A stretch of 64,000 nucleotides of DNA, from the NCBI GenBank assembly GCA_015698045.1, contig BLAL01000356.1, positions 62,001 through 126,000 on the forward strand, written 5' to 3'. Positions within the stretch are counted from its first letter, which is position 1. Each line of letters opens with the position of its first letter. A program made the translations under genes and the position numbers. Below are positions 45,629-57,199 of the stretch, piece after piece. The notes under the pieces are model-generated. The model was not told where the DNA came from, made no database searches, and saw only the letters and a list, made by a program, of their open reading frames with translations. This DNA is from Rhizophagus clarus (Eukaryota > Glomeromycota > Glomeromycetes > Glomerales > Glomeraceae).

Positions 45629-47603
45629 GCCTGCAGATCTGTGAACCAAATTTTCACGGAAAAAAAAATTTTTTATATTGTCTACAGGATGTTTATTTTG
45701 TTAAGAAACCCTGCAAATAAATAACAGAAATGGACTCCTTGACCCAAGAAACAATATATAGTGACTCACAGTGGTTCTTTAGACATCGGAAAGAGGATAT
45801 TTTTAAAATTATTAATTTATCAGTCAAACATATAATGTCATCAAACAAGGACTTTTTCAACCAAGTAGAAATGGATGACGAACTGTTGAAACAGTTTCTT
45901 GTGGCAAATAAAAACGTTATGCAAATAGTAGAAACACCAAGAAATTTGCAACCCAAAAGTTTTCTACTGGCTTCTTTCATAGCGACCTGTATAGGTCGTT
46001 TCGTCAAAGAAAGTCGCTATCACGACTGGGAGATCTGCGCAGCAATTTTGGAAACTCAGCCCCCTGTGCAATAACAACAACCCATTCCTGATATAGCAAT
46101 TCCTCAACCCATATAACACCAATCAGATTCAATGAATCTTGATGACTCACAAGGGGACACAAGCGGTAAGGTACCTAGTACCCCTCACCGTCCCAACCCA
46201 ATCACACCACCTGCTACACCTTTATCCAGAGCTCAGAAAAAATCTGTTAAGAAGAAGCTGAAAAAACTCCAACGACAGCAACAACAACAGGACGAAAATC
46301 CCTTTATAGTTCCTAGCAGACCGTCACCTGAGCAGACTCCTTCTGGTTCTAAAGTGGTTACTTTTAACAACGTTCCGCCTCACCAAGGGATTTCTTCAAC
46401 GAGTAGTGACAATAGTAAACCGTCAGAGCAGTCCACAATAACTCAAGATAAGAAAAGGAAACAGGAACATTTAGCAGATAACTTTAATAATTCTAATCTT
46501 ATCCTTACCGGTTACTGTTCACAGCAAGAAGAACAGGCACAGCTGTTGGACTTGATAGTATATGATATACCGGCCAAATGGGATAGCTACACTCTCTTGA
46601 GTAACTTAAGTTTCTGGGGGAAAATCGTATCAATCAGTACAAGGTGTCATAAGAAATATTTATCAGCAAGAGTTAGATTGATACCAAATCATGAGTGCCT
46701 TAAAGCTTACAATGGAGGCGAGTGGACTGTCAGACTTGGTGGTATCCCGGTCAGATGGTTCCCAGCGTCATGGAACCTCTCAGAACGTAAATAATGAGAA
46801 AAGTTCCAGGCAGTCATTACTGATATTCCTGCAGATATAACTGAATCTACCTTATTTCCCAAATGCACTCCCAGCAAATTTTTAGCTGAGAGTGGAATAA
46901 AATCCTTTAAAATAATTAAAGAATCCTCAGGGCAGAGAAAGTTGATTGGATATTTCGCAACATGGGATCAAGCTTCTAGATGTATAAATACTCCACAACT
47001 CTGGAATGATGTTAGTCTTTCATGGTGTCGTTATTCCTCTCCCAAACTTGGATTCAAGAAACATCCTCCAGCTAGATTTGGCAACGCTGGCAATAACAAC
47101 TCAAGGCGGCAATCCAAGCCTTTTCATTAACAAGATACTAATTCTTACTTTTCAGACAACAATAGGTGTCACAACCAGAATAAAAAAGAAAACTCTCCTT
47201 TAAACTCTGGTTCGACTTACAAGAGGAACTTTTGCTTCAAGTCCAACCAGTCCAACAGGCCAGATGTGAAGCAATTAGTAGCAAGACTGAAGACCCTTTT
47301 GGAACAATTTATATAATTTAGTTAAATAGGTTTATCGGCTTTATAACTTAGGAATCATTTTGATTTAGTTATATATTTATTTTATTTTTGTTTTCTTTTT
47401 AGAATATTTCTTTTTATTTTTCGATTCCTTTATTCCTTAAATCTATTTCTAGACTTCCTGTTATATTTTATGAGAGCAGGCTAGGATAGTTAATCATGTC
47501 AGGTACTTGTCACTTGTAGTTGCGGCTCCTGTAGATGAGACGGTATATTACTTTATTTGTATTTTGATTTTCGGATCAACTTTAATAAAATTATGCATTT
47601 GAT

Positions 47604-47640
<37 letters not shown>
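45629..47640 (+). mobile_element. Retroposon N: poly(A)-tailed element with 14-bp TSD
   Basis: AATACTAATTAAAA precedes the element (45615-45628) and follows its tail (47641-47654). The unit ends in 30 consecutive A (47611-47640), preceded by TTTAATAAAATTATGC as a polyadenylation-type signal. It contains one long, stop-interrupted frame (45730-47316) and no reverse transcriptase. So it is a LINE-mobilised, probably full-length transcript copy or a non-autonomous element derived from a LINE first frame. Confidence 0.9.
45730..47316 (+). pseudogene. Retroposon N protein (possible LINE ORF1-like), one frame with five stops
   Basis: From ATG 45730 (MDSLTQETIYSDSQWFF) one reading frame runs 528 codons to TAA 47314-47316 without any frameshift. 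It is interrupted by TAA at 46072, 46114, 46792 and 47128 and TGA at 46795. Each is one C-to-T change from CAA (Gln) or CGA (Arg). The second quarter is Pro/Ser-rich with a basic, Gln-rich patch (KKSVKKKLKKLQRQQQQQ). Two segments resemble RNA-recognition folds (LIVYDIPAKWDSYTLLSN..SARVRL, and AVITDIPADITESTLF..IGYFATWDQASRC). The end is basic and Asn/Ser-rich. ORF1 proteins of several LINE groups are RRM-type RNA chaperones, so a LINE ORF1 is a reasonable inference, though not proven. Confidence 0.65.
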
Positions 47641-47645
<5 letters not shown>

Positions 47646-47654
47646 TAATTAAAA

Positions 47655-48266
47655 ATAAAATTTACATTTTTAACCTAATTTTTAACTTTATATAAATATA
47701 GAATTTAAGGTTAATATCAATTTAATATTAATTTGATATCTTTATCATATTTATTTAAATCATAAAAATATACTGTGGTTAAAATTAATCAGTATAATTA
47801 ATTAGTATCAATTAATTAATTATTACAAAATTAAAGAAACATATTTGGATTTTTATTGATATTAATGCAGTATTAATAAAACAAACAAATAAATAAATAT
47901 TAACTATTTATGTTTGCTGTTTGAATTTCTATATTATCTACTATTACATCATTTGAATTCTAATCAAATATCACATTTTACTTTATAAATCTTTACTATC
48001 ATCATCATTTCCATTTAAAATTCTGTTTGAATGCAAATGATACATTTTATTTGTATCAATCTTTTCATCAATAATTTCAACTGATAAAATCTCTTTACTT
48101 TCCAATTGTATAAATTCTATTTAAATCAAATATCTTTTTTTTTTTTATCATCATCATTTAAATCACCAAAACTATTTTGTATTATTTTTTAAATTTTTTC
48201 AAAACTGATTTATTTATATTGAGAATTAATTTGAATGTCACAACATTTGAAACATTATAACAAAAG
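47655..48266. other. AT-rich gap with traces of a decayed minus-strand frame
   Basis: Minus-strand 48230-47950 reads in pieces such as FGDLNDDDKKKKIFDLN and QLESKEILSVEIIDEK, interrupted by stops. This looks like decayed coding sequence of an unidentified element, not a live gene. Confidence 0.35.
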
Positions 48267-48274
48267 ACCTTTGC

Positions 48275-49369
48275 AGGACCCTGAACAATATATAAATATG
48301 TTAGATTTGAGTTTGCTTAATGATCATATAAAAAAAAACCCTATGTAAAACTTTTATTTGCTTATTTTAATATAAAATTTTTAGTTGGTTAGATATTTAA
48401 ATGCGTAGTTGAACTTATTTTTATTTCAGCTCAGTAATTATATTTGCGTAGCAGAACCCCTTATTCGTATAACAAAGATTTTCATATATACAGTATATAC
48501 AGTATATAGAGAAAAAATTTTAATTTCACACGTATATCAAAAAAATTTTTTTACAAAAGATTTTTTTAAACTGATACTTCTTTTCTATTATTTTACACAT
48601 TTTAATTTTATAAACACAATATTGTATTTAATATTTATAAAAAAAATCATGTTTTTATAATAATATTCTTATATTCTTATTTTTTGTTTGCTAATTTTAC
48701 TCATATATAAAATGAATTTTGGACAAATGAAATCGCCTTTTTCTGCTTAAGTAAAGTTGTTCAGCGAGGTCGAATCTACCTACAGTAAAAATTTTAGAAT
48801 GATTGGATTAATATTCGTGGAATGCGACCAACTTTTGTACTTTTAATTATTTATCATTTAAGTGATTTTAATTTTAAAGTGTAATTTTTTTTATTTTAAA
48901 TCAACTTAACTTTAAGAAGTTGTTCATAAGGTTGGCAATAATTTGTATTTTAATTTTTATAAATCTAAATATAATAATATTTATAAAAAATTCCAAATTT
49001 TAAAACTATTTTTAAAATAGCAATAGTATATTAATATTATATTAATATTAATTAAAATTAAAAATTCCGAAGTTGGTATATCATTTTATATTATTAATTT
49101 ATTAATATTTAGTGAATTAATTTCACAATTTTTTTTCGCAATGATATAAAAAATTAATTTACTATTACTATATATATATTTATTATAATTAAATTATCTT
49201 TTTATACTTAAATAAAGTTATATATGTCAGAAAAAAAATTGCTTAGCAGAATAAAAAATTCAAAGGTTATAATAAGAGTTTGCTTAGCAGAACTTAAAAT
49301 AATTTGCTTATTGATCATAGTAAATTTTGAAATTTTCATCTGACCTATATATATACTGTTCGGGGTCCT
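48275..49369. mobile_element. 1.1 kb non-autonomous element with 8-bp TSD
   Basis: AGGACCCTGAACAATATATA at the left and AGGACCCCGAACAGTATATA inverted at the right are flanked by ACCTTTGC at 48267-48274 and 49370-49377. The 8-bp duplication fits hAT. Subterminal GCTTAGCAGAA/GCGTAGCAGAA motifs occur on both sides. No transposase is visible; frames inside are short. The end motif GTTCGGGGTCCT also occurs at 11358 and, with one change, at 22643. Confidence 0.88.
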
Positions 49370-49418
49370 ACCTTTGCTGTGTAAAAAGATGATCAACCAG
49401 CATGATTGCTGGTTGGAG

Positions 49419-49640
49419 GGGGATGTCTAAAGCGAAGTCAAATCACGTGATTATAGTAAAATATTTGTCACATGTGTCACATCCCTCTACTCTTTAAGTA
49501 TTCTGGCGACAGAAATTTTTCGGTTAATAAAATCCTGTATGTCACGCCCCTATTTGTCACATTCGTAATTTCTTAATGCCGTAATGCGGGCCAAAAATCT
49601 GTATAAATCGGGCGACTTAACTCCGCTTTAGACGACCCCC
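49419..49640. mobile_element. MITE L1 (222 bp, 8-bp TSD) carrying TCACGTGA
   Basis: GGGGATGTCTAAAGCG on the left and, inverted, GGGGGTCGTCTAAAGCG on the right; GGTTGGAG flanks it at 49411-49418 and 49641-49648. Related copies lie at 58.57-59.0 kb and 59.35-60.7 kb. It is less AT-rich than its surroundings and contains AAATCACGTGATT. Non-coding, hAT-like by duplication length. Confidence 0.85.
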
Positions 49641-49648
49641 GGTTGGAG

Positions 49649-50173
49649 TATATTTATCAAATACAGAGCAATCGGTATCAATTACAAATCGGGTATAAAT
49701 CGGATTAGCTGATTGGTTGTTTATAGTCAAAAAGAAATATCACGAGCTTTATTGGTCAATTTTAAAGCTTGAAATTGTAAATTGACGCATTTGTTCTAGT
49801 TAGTGTCCCGATTGTTCTTGATAATAGAATGCCCAAAAAAAACATTGTTCACATTGCTTTTCGATATCTTTCAGGCATTCTTTTCATTCCCAAAAAATCC
49901 TTCCTATAGAGAGAAGCTCCGTTAAATAAAGATCGATAGTTCCGGATATGAAGTATTTTAGATTCTAATCTCTCTTGATATGAATAGTTAACGAGGAAAT
50001 TGTTATTTAGGACGACGTCACAACACAATCGGAAAAATTTAGCTCACTACATTTACAATTACATTTTATATTATATATGTAGCCATACTTTTTTTTGAGC
50101 ACATTTGCCACAATTTTATCTTTCTGTTAGATGTATTTATGCGAGATTTATAGTATTTTTTTTTTTTTTTTTG
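49649..50173. other. Gap before the 3' end of the AAA gene
   Basis: It contains CAATCGGTATCAATTAC and AAATCGGGTATAAATCGG motifs like those in element C, then mixed-composition sequence. No frame or RNA gene is recognised. Confidence 0.45.
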
Positions 50174-53100
50174 TTATAATTCATGATTTTTATAAGATAT
50201 ATATACAGTATCATCATCAAATCCTATTCCTTTTACTCGTTTCTTTCTATTCCATGCGCCATCACCATACATCCCATCCCATTTTCTTAGTTCTGTTAAA
50301 CTTGACATATCTTCCGAACATGAAGGTGTTACTTGTTTAAGCGCCATTCGAAAATGATGTTCTTTTAGAACTCTAACCTGTAATGATTGTTCTGTATTAT
50401 TTTTCGTTAGACCATCGCTATTTTTGTCTATTTCATGATCATTATTAGTAACTCTAGCCTTTTCAAACTCGGCATCTTCACGGACTGCAGCTAGTGCAGC
50501 ACTTACACATAAGTTCTTCAAATCTGATCCGGAAAAGAGTTTGGTAGACTTAGCAAGATGGTTCAATGATATTAATGAATCAAGCTTTTCGTCGCGAAGG
50601 TGCAAATGAAGTATCTGCTCACGATCTTTTTCATTTGGCAAATCAACTATAACCAAATGTATAATTCATACGTTAAAACAATAAATCTGGCATACACGTC
50701 TAATAGTAACATTTTGAGATATACCTAATATTCTTCTCGGCATTCTTCGTAAAATAGCATCATCTAAATCAAATGGTCTGTTTGTTGCACCCATAATCAA
50801 TATCCCATCATTACGCGATGTTAAACCGTCCCATTCGGTCATAAATTGATTTATTATTTCCCGATGTGCGCCATTATGAATGTCTGAACGTCTAGAACCA
50901 AAAATTGCGTCCAATTCATCCAAAAAAATAACACATGGTGATAACTTACGAGCAAGGGAGAAAATTGCCTGCCAAATAAAATATCAGTAAGCAAGTAATA
51001 TTTAGAGAGTATAATACATTAGACACGAATTCATACCCGGACATTCTTCTCGCCTTCACCAACATACATATCGTATACATCACTGGATTTAATATCTATT
51101 ACTGTACTGCCACTTTCTTTAGCAACAGCTTTTGCAAGCATTGTTTTTCCTGTACCTGGTGGACCAAATAGTAATACACCAGAAATAAAATGTTTACTCA
51201 AAACACCATAGGAAAATGACTGCGGGCGCATTAAGGGCAATGTAATCAATGTTTGAAGCGTTTGTACAATTGATTGAGCCACATGAATGTCTGAAAATCC
51301 AACAGTTATATTTTCTACAATAAGATTTGACAAATTAATACTATTTTAATTATTTGCTTCTTTGAAGTTTCTTTCAACAATTTACCTGGATTCACAACGC
51401 AATTCAAAAGTTTTTTTTCATATTTATCCAAGTCTTCTTTCTTTAGATTTTTTCGGTTCGTTAAATTAATCTTACCGTCACCAATCCCTATGATGCTAAC
51501 CAATTTTTCGGGACACTTATTCGTGGAATTGTTATTAGTTGTAGCGGATTCAACAAAATCTTTACGTAACTTTTGGTTAGCTTTTAAAATATTTGAAGCT
51601 TGAATAAAATGTTCAATGTCCAAATAAACAGGATCATTTGATGAAATTTTTTGATTAGAAAGGGCAATACCGATAGAATTTATTACCAAACGATGAATAC
51701 GTTCAAATCCCCAAACATCGCTATCTATGCCTTCCAAATGTGCAAACAGGGTTGATAATTCCTTTACGTTATCAATTTTAAAATATGCTCCTTTACTAGC
51801 ACAAACAGCTTTTAGTGTGCGTACGTTGATGCGTCTTATTGCGATATTCTTGTCATGCGCTATCATTTTTTGTAAATTTTGAGCCTGTTCACTTGAAAAC
51901 GGTGGTGGAATAGCTACATGTGTAAATGCAGCTAACATTGCTGGATTAGGAAATATTTCGAAGCTAACCCATTGAATTTCATGAGAAGGTACGTTGGAAT
52001 TTACCATGGGCTTTTTATCCATAGCGAATAATGATGGAGAATAACCTGCAATTATCATGATTTGTTCCCCTAAATGTCTTTGATTCTGCACAGCCTCGAC
52101 CAAGCCATTAATTAAAGCGGTACAAAAAGTAGTTGGAACTAAATCTCCAACATCACGAAAATACATTATCTTTGGAGATGACGATGAGTTGGATGACGAG
52201 GGAGGCGATGCCGCGACTAAAGCTTCAAAAAACCGATCAACTTTGTCTAGGATTTCTTTCATTTCTGTTCGTAGAGACTCATTAGCTTGAGATGGATTAT
52301 ATTGAAAATTGTCAACTAAAGTTTTATTTTCGTAAGCAGAATTACGAGATATTGAAGGTGATGATTCGAAACCTTCTTCTTCCTCCATAAATACATCATC
52401 CTCCAGTTCGTCATCGGAAGAAAGTGAAGAAGCTGTCGAATATGGTGATGCTGCAATGTATGGATTAAAGCCTTTTAGCTCAGGAAATAATGGCCATGGT
52501 GTTACTAAAAAAAATTATTTTAAACATTATATTGTGAATGCTTTGATCTTGATAAACCTCACTATATACATTTGATCCGTCAAAATCATCTCACCATTAC
52601 CCTTCCATGAAAACATATTGGCTGTCAATTCCATTAAATCTTGGCGATCAAATATTAGTAAATCAGCACGCAACGATGCTGCAATACTTTTGACGATTGA
52701 ATCTAAATAGAATGATGCTCCTTCCATAGGACAATTTAGTAATAAATGACCTTTTCTAGCAGGTATAGTATTGCCCTTCGGAACGGGCAGTAAATTTGCA
52801 TGCGCACTGAACAAAATTTCGTCGCGTATGCCATTATCCAAAGGATAAGGTAATGATTCAAAAGAATTATTATTATCTTTAAATGATAAATAGTTGTCTT
52901 TTAAAAATAATGGAGGTATTACTGGTTTATATGAGTTTATAGTTTTCCGCAAACGTGAACGTAATTTCGGAAACGACGTATGTAATTTTCTCGGAGTTCT
53001 GAGTAAATATTCTCCAACATTTTCAGCACCTGTTTCAGAAAGTTTTGTTATACTTTCTTCTGCTTGTTTATTTTCTGTTACATTATGGTTGGACGCTGAA

Positions 53101-53339
53101 GCGGGTATTTCCTTTGCATTTGAAGAAGATAAGCTACTTATATTATTGTCCTTGACAGGTTTCAACGGTGAACTGCTATTATTTGGCAAATCATTAGGTG
53201 TTGAAAAAGTCCTTGGGATAGTACTATGAATGGATTTAATCGTAGTTATATGTTTAAAAAACTTAATTGAGTAGGCCGTTTTTTGTCTATTAACGATAAG
53301 TGCACAATGAAAGGTTCTACCGAATAAACTTCCAAGCAT
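50174..53339 (-). CDS. AAA+ ATPase, probable mitochondrial, 952 aa, five exons
   Basis: Exons on the minus strand are 53339-52595, 52504-51386, 51314-51037, 50968-50725 and 50646-50174, joined in consistent phase with GT-AG introns of 71-90 nt. The N-terminus MLGSLFGRTFHCALIVNRQK is basic and hydroxylated without acidic residues, like a mitochondrial presequence. Residues ~30-600 include Ser/Asn-rich linkers, an acidic patch (SSDDELEDDVFMEEEEGFE) and a poorly conserved region. The AAA module begins near 622 (ENITVGFSDIHVAQSIVQTL): Walker A GPPGTGKT at 672-679, Walker B VIFLDE at 727-732, sensor ATNRPFDLDDAI, Arg finger region LRRMPRRI, then LVDLPNEKDREQIL and a helical lid. The layout resembles the fungal mitochondrial Msp1/spastin-like (meiotic clade) ATPases. 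Members extract or remodel membrane proteins; the exact substrate here is unknown. Confidence 0.9.
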
Positions 53340-53344
53340 ACTTG

Positions 53345-53960
53345 GTGGCTACTGGAACATGCAAAAAAAAAAAAAAAAAAAATTATAGGTGTCAATCTTT
53401 ACCACGTGCTGAACACGAAAATTTATTTTTCTACGAAAAGACTTTATATTACAATAAATTTATTGAAGATTTTCTATTTAACATAATAATAAAGTCTATT
53501 TTCTTTTTGTTTACTATCAGAACTTGAAAAGTTTGGCATAGGTGTACGGTGTACCTGACGTTATATTATTGTGTAGATTCAGAAAAGGAATCCGCATTTG
53601 TACTATAGAATTTGAACAGTATGGTGTAGTGCTAGGAAACGAAATTGGTAAATTTGTAGGATATCATAAGAAGAATCAATGGAAGTTTGTATGGGTTGTG
53701 AAATGGGTAATAAAAAGTGAATATAATCATTTTGCGAATAAAGATTGTTGAGCATTTTGAAAGGGTAATGCAATTAAAGGATTTTCTATACCTTTCCTAA
53801 ATAAAATTTTGTTAGAAAAGAACAGCACTTATAATTAATAATCACATTAAAATTGATTTTAATTTATTGAATGTATCTACTAAGTTTTATTATTCATCTT
53901 GATACTGTTTAAATGTCATCCTGATATTTAAATAAATATTTAACAATCTTAATGATATCA
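53345..53960. other. 5' flank of AAA gene, no other gene supported
   Basis: CCACGTGC at about 53403, about 65 bp upstream of the AAA start, is an E-box-like site. A 69-codon frame at 53542-53751 has no recognisable features and I do not call it. The remainder is AT-rich. Confidence 0.4.
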
Positions 53961-53970
53961 TAATGACATA

Positions 53971-54168
53971 TAGTAGCACCTCTATAAGTGCACCCCCCTT
54001 GGGATCATAGTAAAAAAATAGCAAAATATGCACTTAAAGAGAGAGTGCATTTATAGAGAATAAAATATTAAGGGCTCTTATAAGTTGGGACTCAAGTGTA
54101 CCGTGCACATAGAGAGAATTTACATAATATGTGCACTTATAAAGGGTGTACTTATGGAAGTGTTACTG
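53971..54168. mobile_element. 198-bp TA-flanked MITE
   Basis: TAGTAGCACCTCTATAAGTG at the left and CAGTAACACTTCCATAAGTA inverted at the right; both continue CACCC. TA flanks both sides (53969-53970, 54169-54170). The middle repeats the terminal GTGCACTTATA motif. Pogo/Tc1-type by duplication; non-coding. Confidence 0.8.
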
Positions 54169-55099
54169 TAATTATAATGTCCTAATGATACTTTTTCAAC
54201 AACTTATGATAATATTGATTTTTGAATGATATTTGTAACAATATAATTATAATAACCTAACACTATCTTAACAATATTTTTTTAATATCTTTATGATAAC
54301 TAACTATTCTTCAACATATATGTGGATTTCAATGAGTGGATTTTTTTCCTTAACATTATTGTTTAATGAAATATATTATTAATATTAGTTTCATTTTTTT
54401 TTAGATAACTGACCTTTGGGTTTTTGAAAATGTTAGAATTCTATATGATGTTCTTTTTTAAATTATCCTTTAGTGAAATAATTATTTTTATTTTATTTTT
54501 TTTTCTTTTTTTTAGATAATTTATAGGCAATTTTTGTCATTAAAAACTTTACTAGCTAGTGATCAAATGAATGTAACAACTGAATATATATTAGTAAAAT
54601 AGCATAATAATATTAAATACATATTTTAATTAACTAATACATAAAGATTTGGTGATGAATATCAAATAGTGTAATATCAGTAGTTCATCATAGGGTCTGA
54701 TGTTTAGCATTTTTTTATAATGTATATCAAGTGGTTAATATACATTTGATAAATATCTATTCCCATAATTTGCTGACAATTTTTAAATGATATTGTAACA
54801 ATATAATTATAATAATCATAATGATATTTAATATTTTCACAATAACATCTTAACTTTTAAAATAATATATAAAAATATAGTTATAATAATCTTAATGATA
54901 TTTTTTAACATCTTTATGATATTGATAATCATAATGATTATACTTCTCTGTGAATTAGATTCTTAGAATACTAAAATATATGACAGCTGTGCCAAATCTG
55001 AATTGACATAACTGTAATTATTTCAGTAGAATTTTGACAGTCGTAATGCATTATAACAGCTGTAATGCATTATGATAGCTGTAATAGTCAAATTCAAAA

Positions 55100-56130
55100 A
55101 TTTTAGATTAGAACTACAAAAAAAAGAAGTAAAGAAACATTAATAAATATTCTTATATAAAAAAAAAACCAAAAAAAACTCACTTTTCCTTTAAAAATAC
55201 TTAATAATATCCATTTTTAAGTTTTAGGCTGAAATCTACAAAAGAAAAAGAAGTAAAAGAACATTAATAAACATTTTTACATAAAGAAAAACCAAAAAAA
55301 AATCACATTTTTCCTTTAAAAATACTTATCAGTTTTTATTTTCAAATTCTAGGTCAAAATCTACAAAAGAAAAAAAAGTAAAAGAACATTAATAAACATT
55401 TTTACATAAAGAAAACTCAAAAAAAATCTCACTTTTTCTTTAAAAATACTTACCGGTCTCTATTTCAAATTCTAGGCCAAAATCTACAAAAGAAAAAAAA
55501 GTAAAAGAACATTAATAAACATTCTTATATAAAAAAAACTAAAAAAAAACTTTTACTTCCCCTTTAAAAATACTTACTAGTCTTCATTTTTAAGTTTCAG
55601 GCTGAAATTTACAAAAGAAAAAGAAGTAAAAAAATGTTAATAAACATTCTTACATAAAGAAAAACCAAAAAAAACTCTCATTTCTTCTTTAAAAATATTC
55701 ACTAATCTCTATTTTCAAGTTTTAGGCCAAAATCTGTAAAAGAAAAAAAAGTAAAAGAATGTTAATAAATGTTTTTATATAAAGAAAAATCAAAAAAAAC
55801 CCTACTTCTCCTTTAAAAATACTTATTGGTTTTCATTTCCAAGTTCTAAATCAAATATACAAAAGAAAAAGAAGTAAAAAAATATTAATAAATATTTTTA
55901 TATAAAAAAAATCCAAAAAAACCCTTTAAAAATACTCATCAGTTTCTATTTCCAAATTTCAGGCCAAAATCTATAAAAAAAAAAAGAAGTAAAAAAATAT
56001 TAATAAATGTTTTTACATAAAGAAAAACTAAAACCTCAACTTCCTCTTTAAAATTATTTGTTGGTGGTCTTCATTTCCAAGTCCTAAGCCAAAATTCATA
56101 AAATAAGAAGTAGAAGAATATTAATAAATA
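55100..56130 (-). repeat. Tandem exon-intron-like array, ~120 bp units (9 copies)
   Basis: On the minus strand each unit has TTTTACTTCTTTTTCTTTTG then TAG, a ~30-nt block (ATTTTGGCCTAGAATTTGAA, ATAGAGACCG), GTAAGTATTTTTAAAGG, a T-rich spacer and TTATTAATGTTC before the next tract. The block could read DFGLEFEIET. Donor GTAAGT survives in the units near 55450 and 55569. Others have ATAAGT or GTGAAT, mostly G-to-A or C-to-T changes. Unit starts on the plus strand are near 55112, 55231, 55350, 55472, 55601, 55725, 55850, 55965 and 56085. Confidence 0.75.
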
Positions 56131-57040
56131 TTGTAGTATGAAAATCACAGTAACAAAGATAATCAAATGATAATATAGTACATAAAAAGATTACATAAAA
56201 CCAATGGATAAATTATTACCTAAAAAATAAATTATTACCTGATGGAAAATAGATAAATTATTATCTGGAGGATAAATTATTATTTGATAGAAAAATAATA
56301 ACCAAGCATAAGATATGATACGTAATAGTATTAGGAAAGATATTACTTTATTTTTAGATTTAGTTAGTTTAGTTTATTTTCAGATTAGATTTTATTTTTA
56401 GTTTAGATTAAAGAAAGATAGTAAGATTAGATAGGAAATACTTAGAAGATTTTTATATAAATATATCTTTGTAAATAATGAGAAAAAGCCTTAAACTTTG
56501 ATCTTAATAATTAAGAATAATAAAGATCATTTTTAAAAATAACTTCGAGTTTGCCTATTGTTCACTTAGGATGAAATAATATTTATTAAATGAAAGAAAA
56601 TAATTAATTAATGGAAGGAAATTGCATTTTAATTGATATTTGAAAGTACTGTTTTTAATTAATTATATTATCAGATATGTCAAAATAAAAATGAAGTTAT
56701 GCTCGTTTGAAAGTTAAAGTATAATGAAAGGTTATGGCAGAAGCTCTCTCAAAATAAAGGAAAATGTGTTAAGGAAATACGGTAGTGTGTATAAAAATTA
56801 CATATAAGATTATAAAGTAAAAGGAAATAATAATAAAAGAAGCATTAAATGAGCAAAAAAGAAAAAATAAAGAAAAATGTTAAATCGTTAAGAGAAAGGA
56901 AAAATCTAAACTAAGCGTATTAAGAGTTTTATTATGAGAAACCAGCATGGTGCAGTATTATAATACTGAATAGGATAGTTTCTTCTCCCACAACATTCTT
57001 ATATAAAGAAAATCAAAAAAAATAAAAATACTTAGGGCAA

Positions 57041-57199
57041 TGACATATATTAGCTAATATTTTAGGGGTGGGGGGTAAGCGAAAATTTTAGGTTACACAA
57101 TTTCTAAAAAATATGATTGGTTGCATATAATCAAGATATCTTACTTGGGGGTGGAGGGGTAAGTGCCTATAGTAAAAAAATATTAGCTAATATATGTCA
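57041..57199. mobile_element. 159-bp MITE with perfect ends and G-run core
   Basis: TGACATATATTAGCTAATAT at 57041 continues TTT and is matched perfectly by its inverse ending at 57199 (23 bp). Inside are GGGGTGGGGGG (57065) and GGGGGTGGAGGGG (57146), rare G runs on one strand in this AT-rich window. Confidence 0.75.

Noticed and set aside
46942..47203. Separate small genes of 62 and 65 codons
   Set aside because: The first is part of the single stop-interrupted retroposon frame; the second is an overlapping frame.
52894..53229. 111-codon plus-strand frame
   Set aside because: Antisense to exon 1 of the AAA gene; the minus-strand reading is supported by downstream exons.
53542..53751. 69-codon frame near the AAA gene start
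   Set aside because: No domain, no supporting exons and ordinary length for chance in this sequence.
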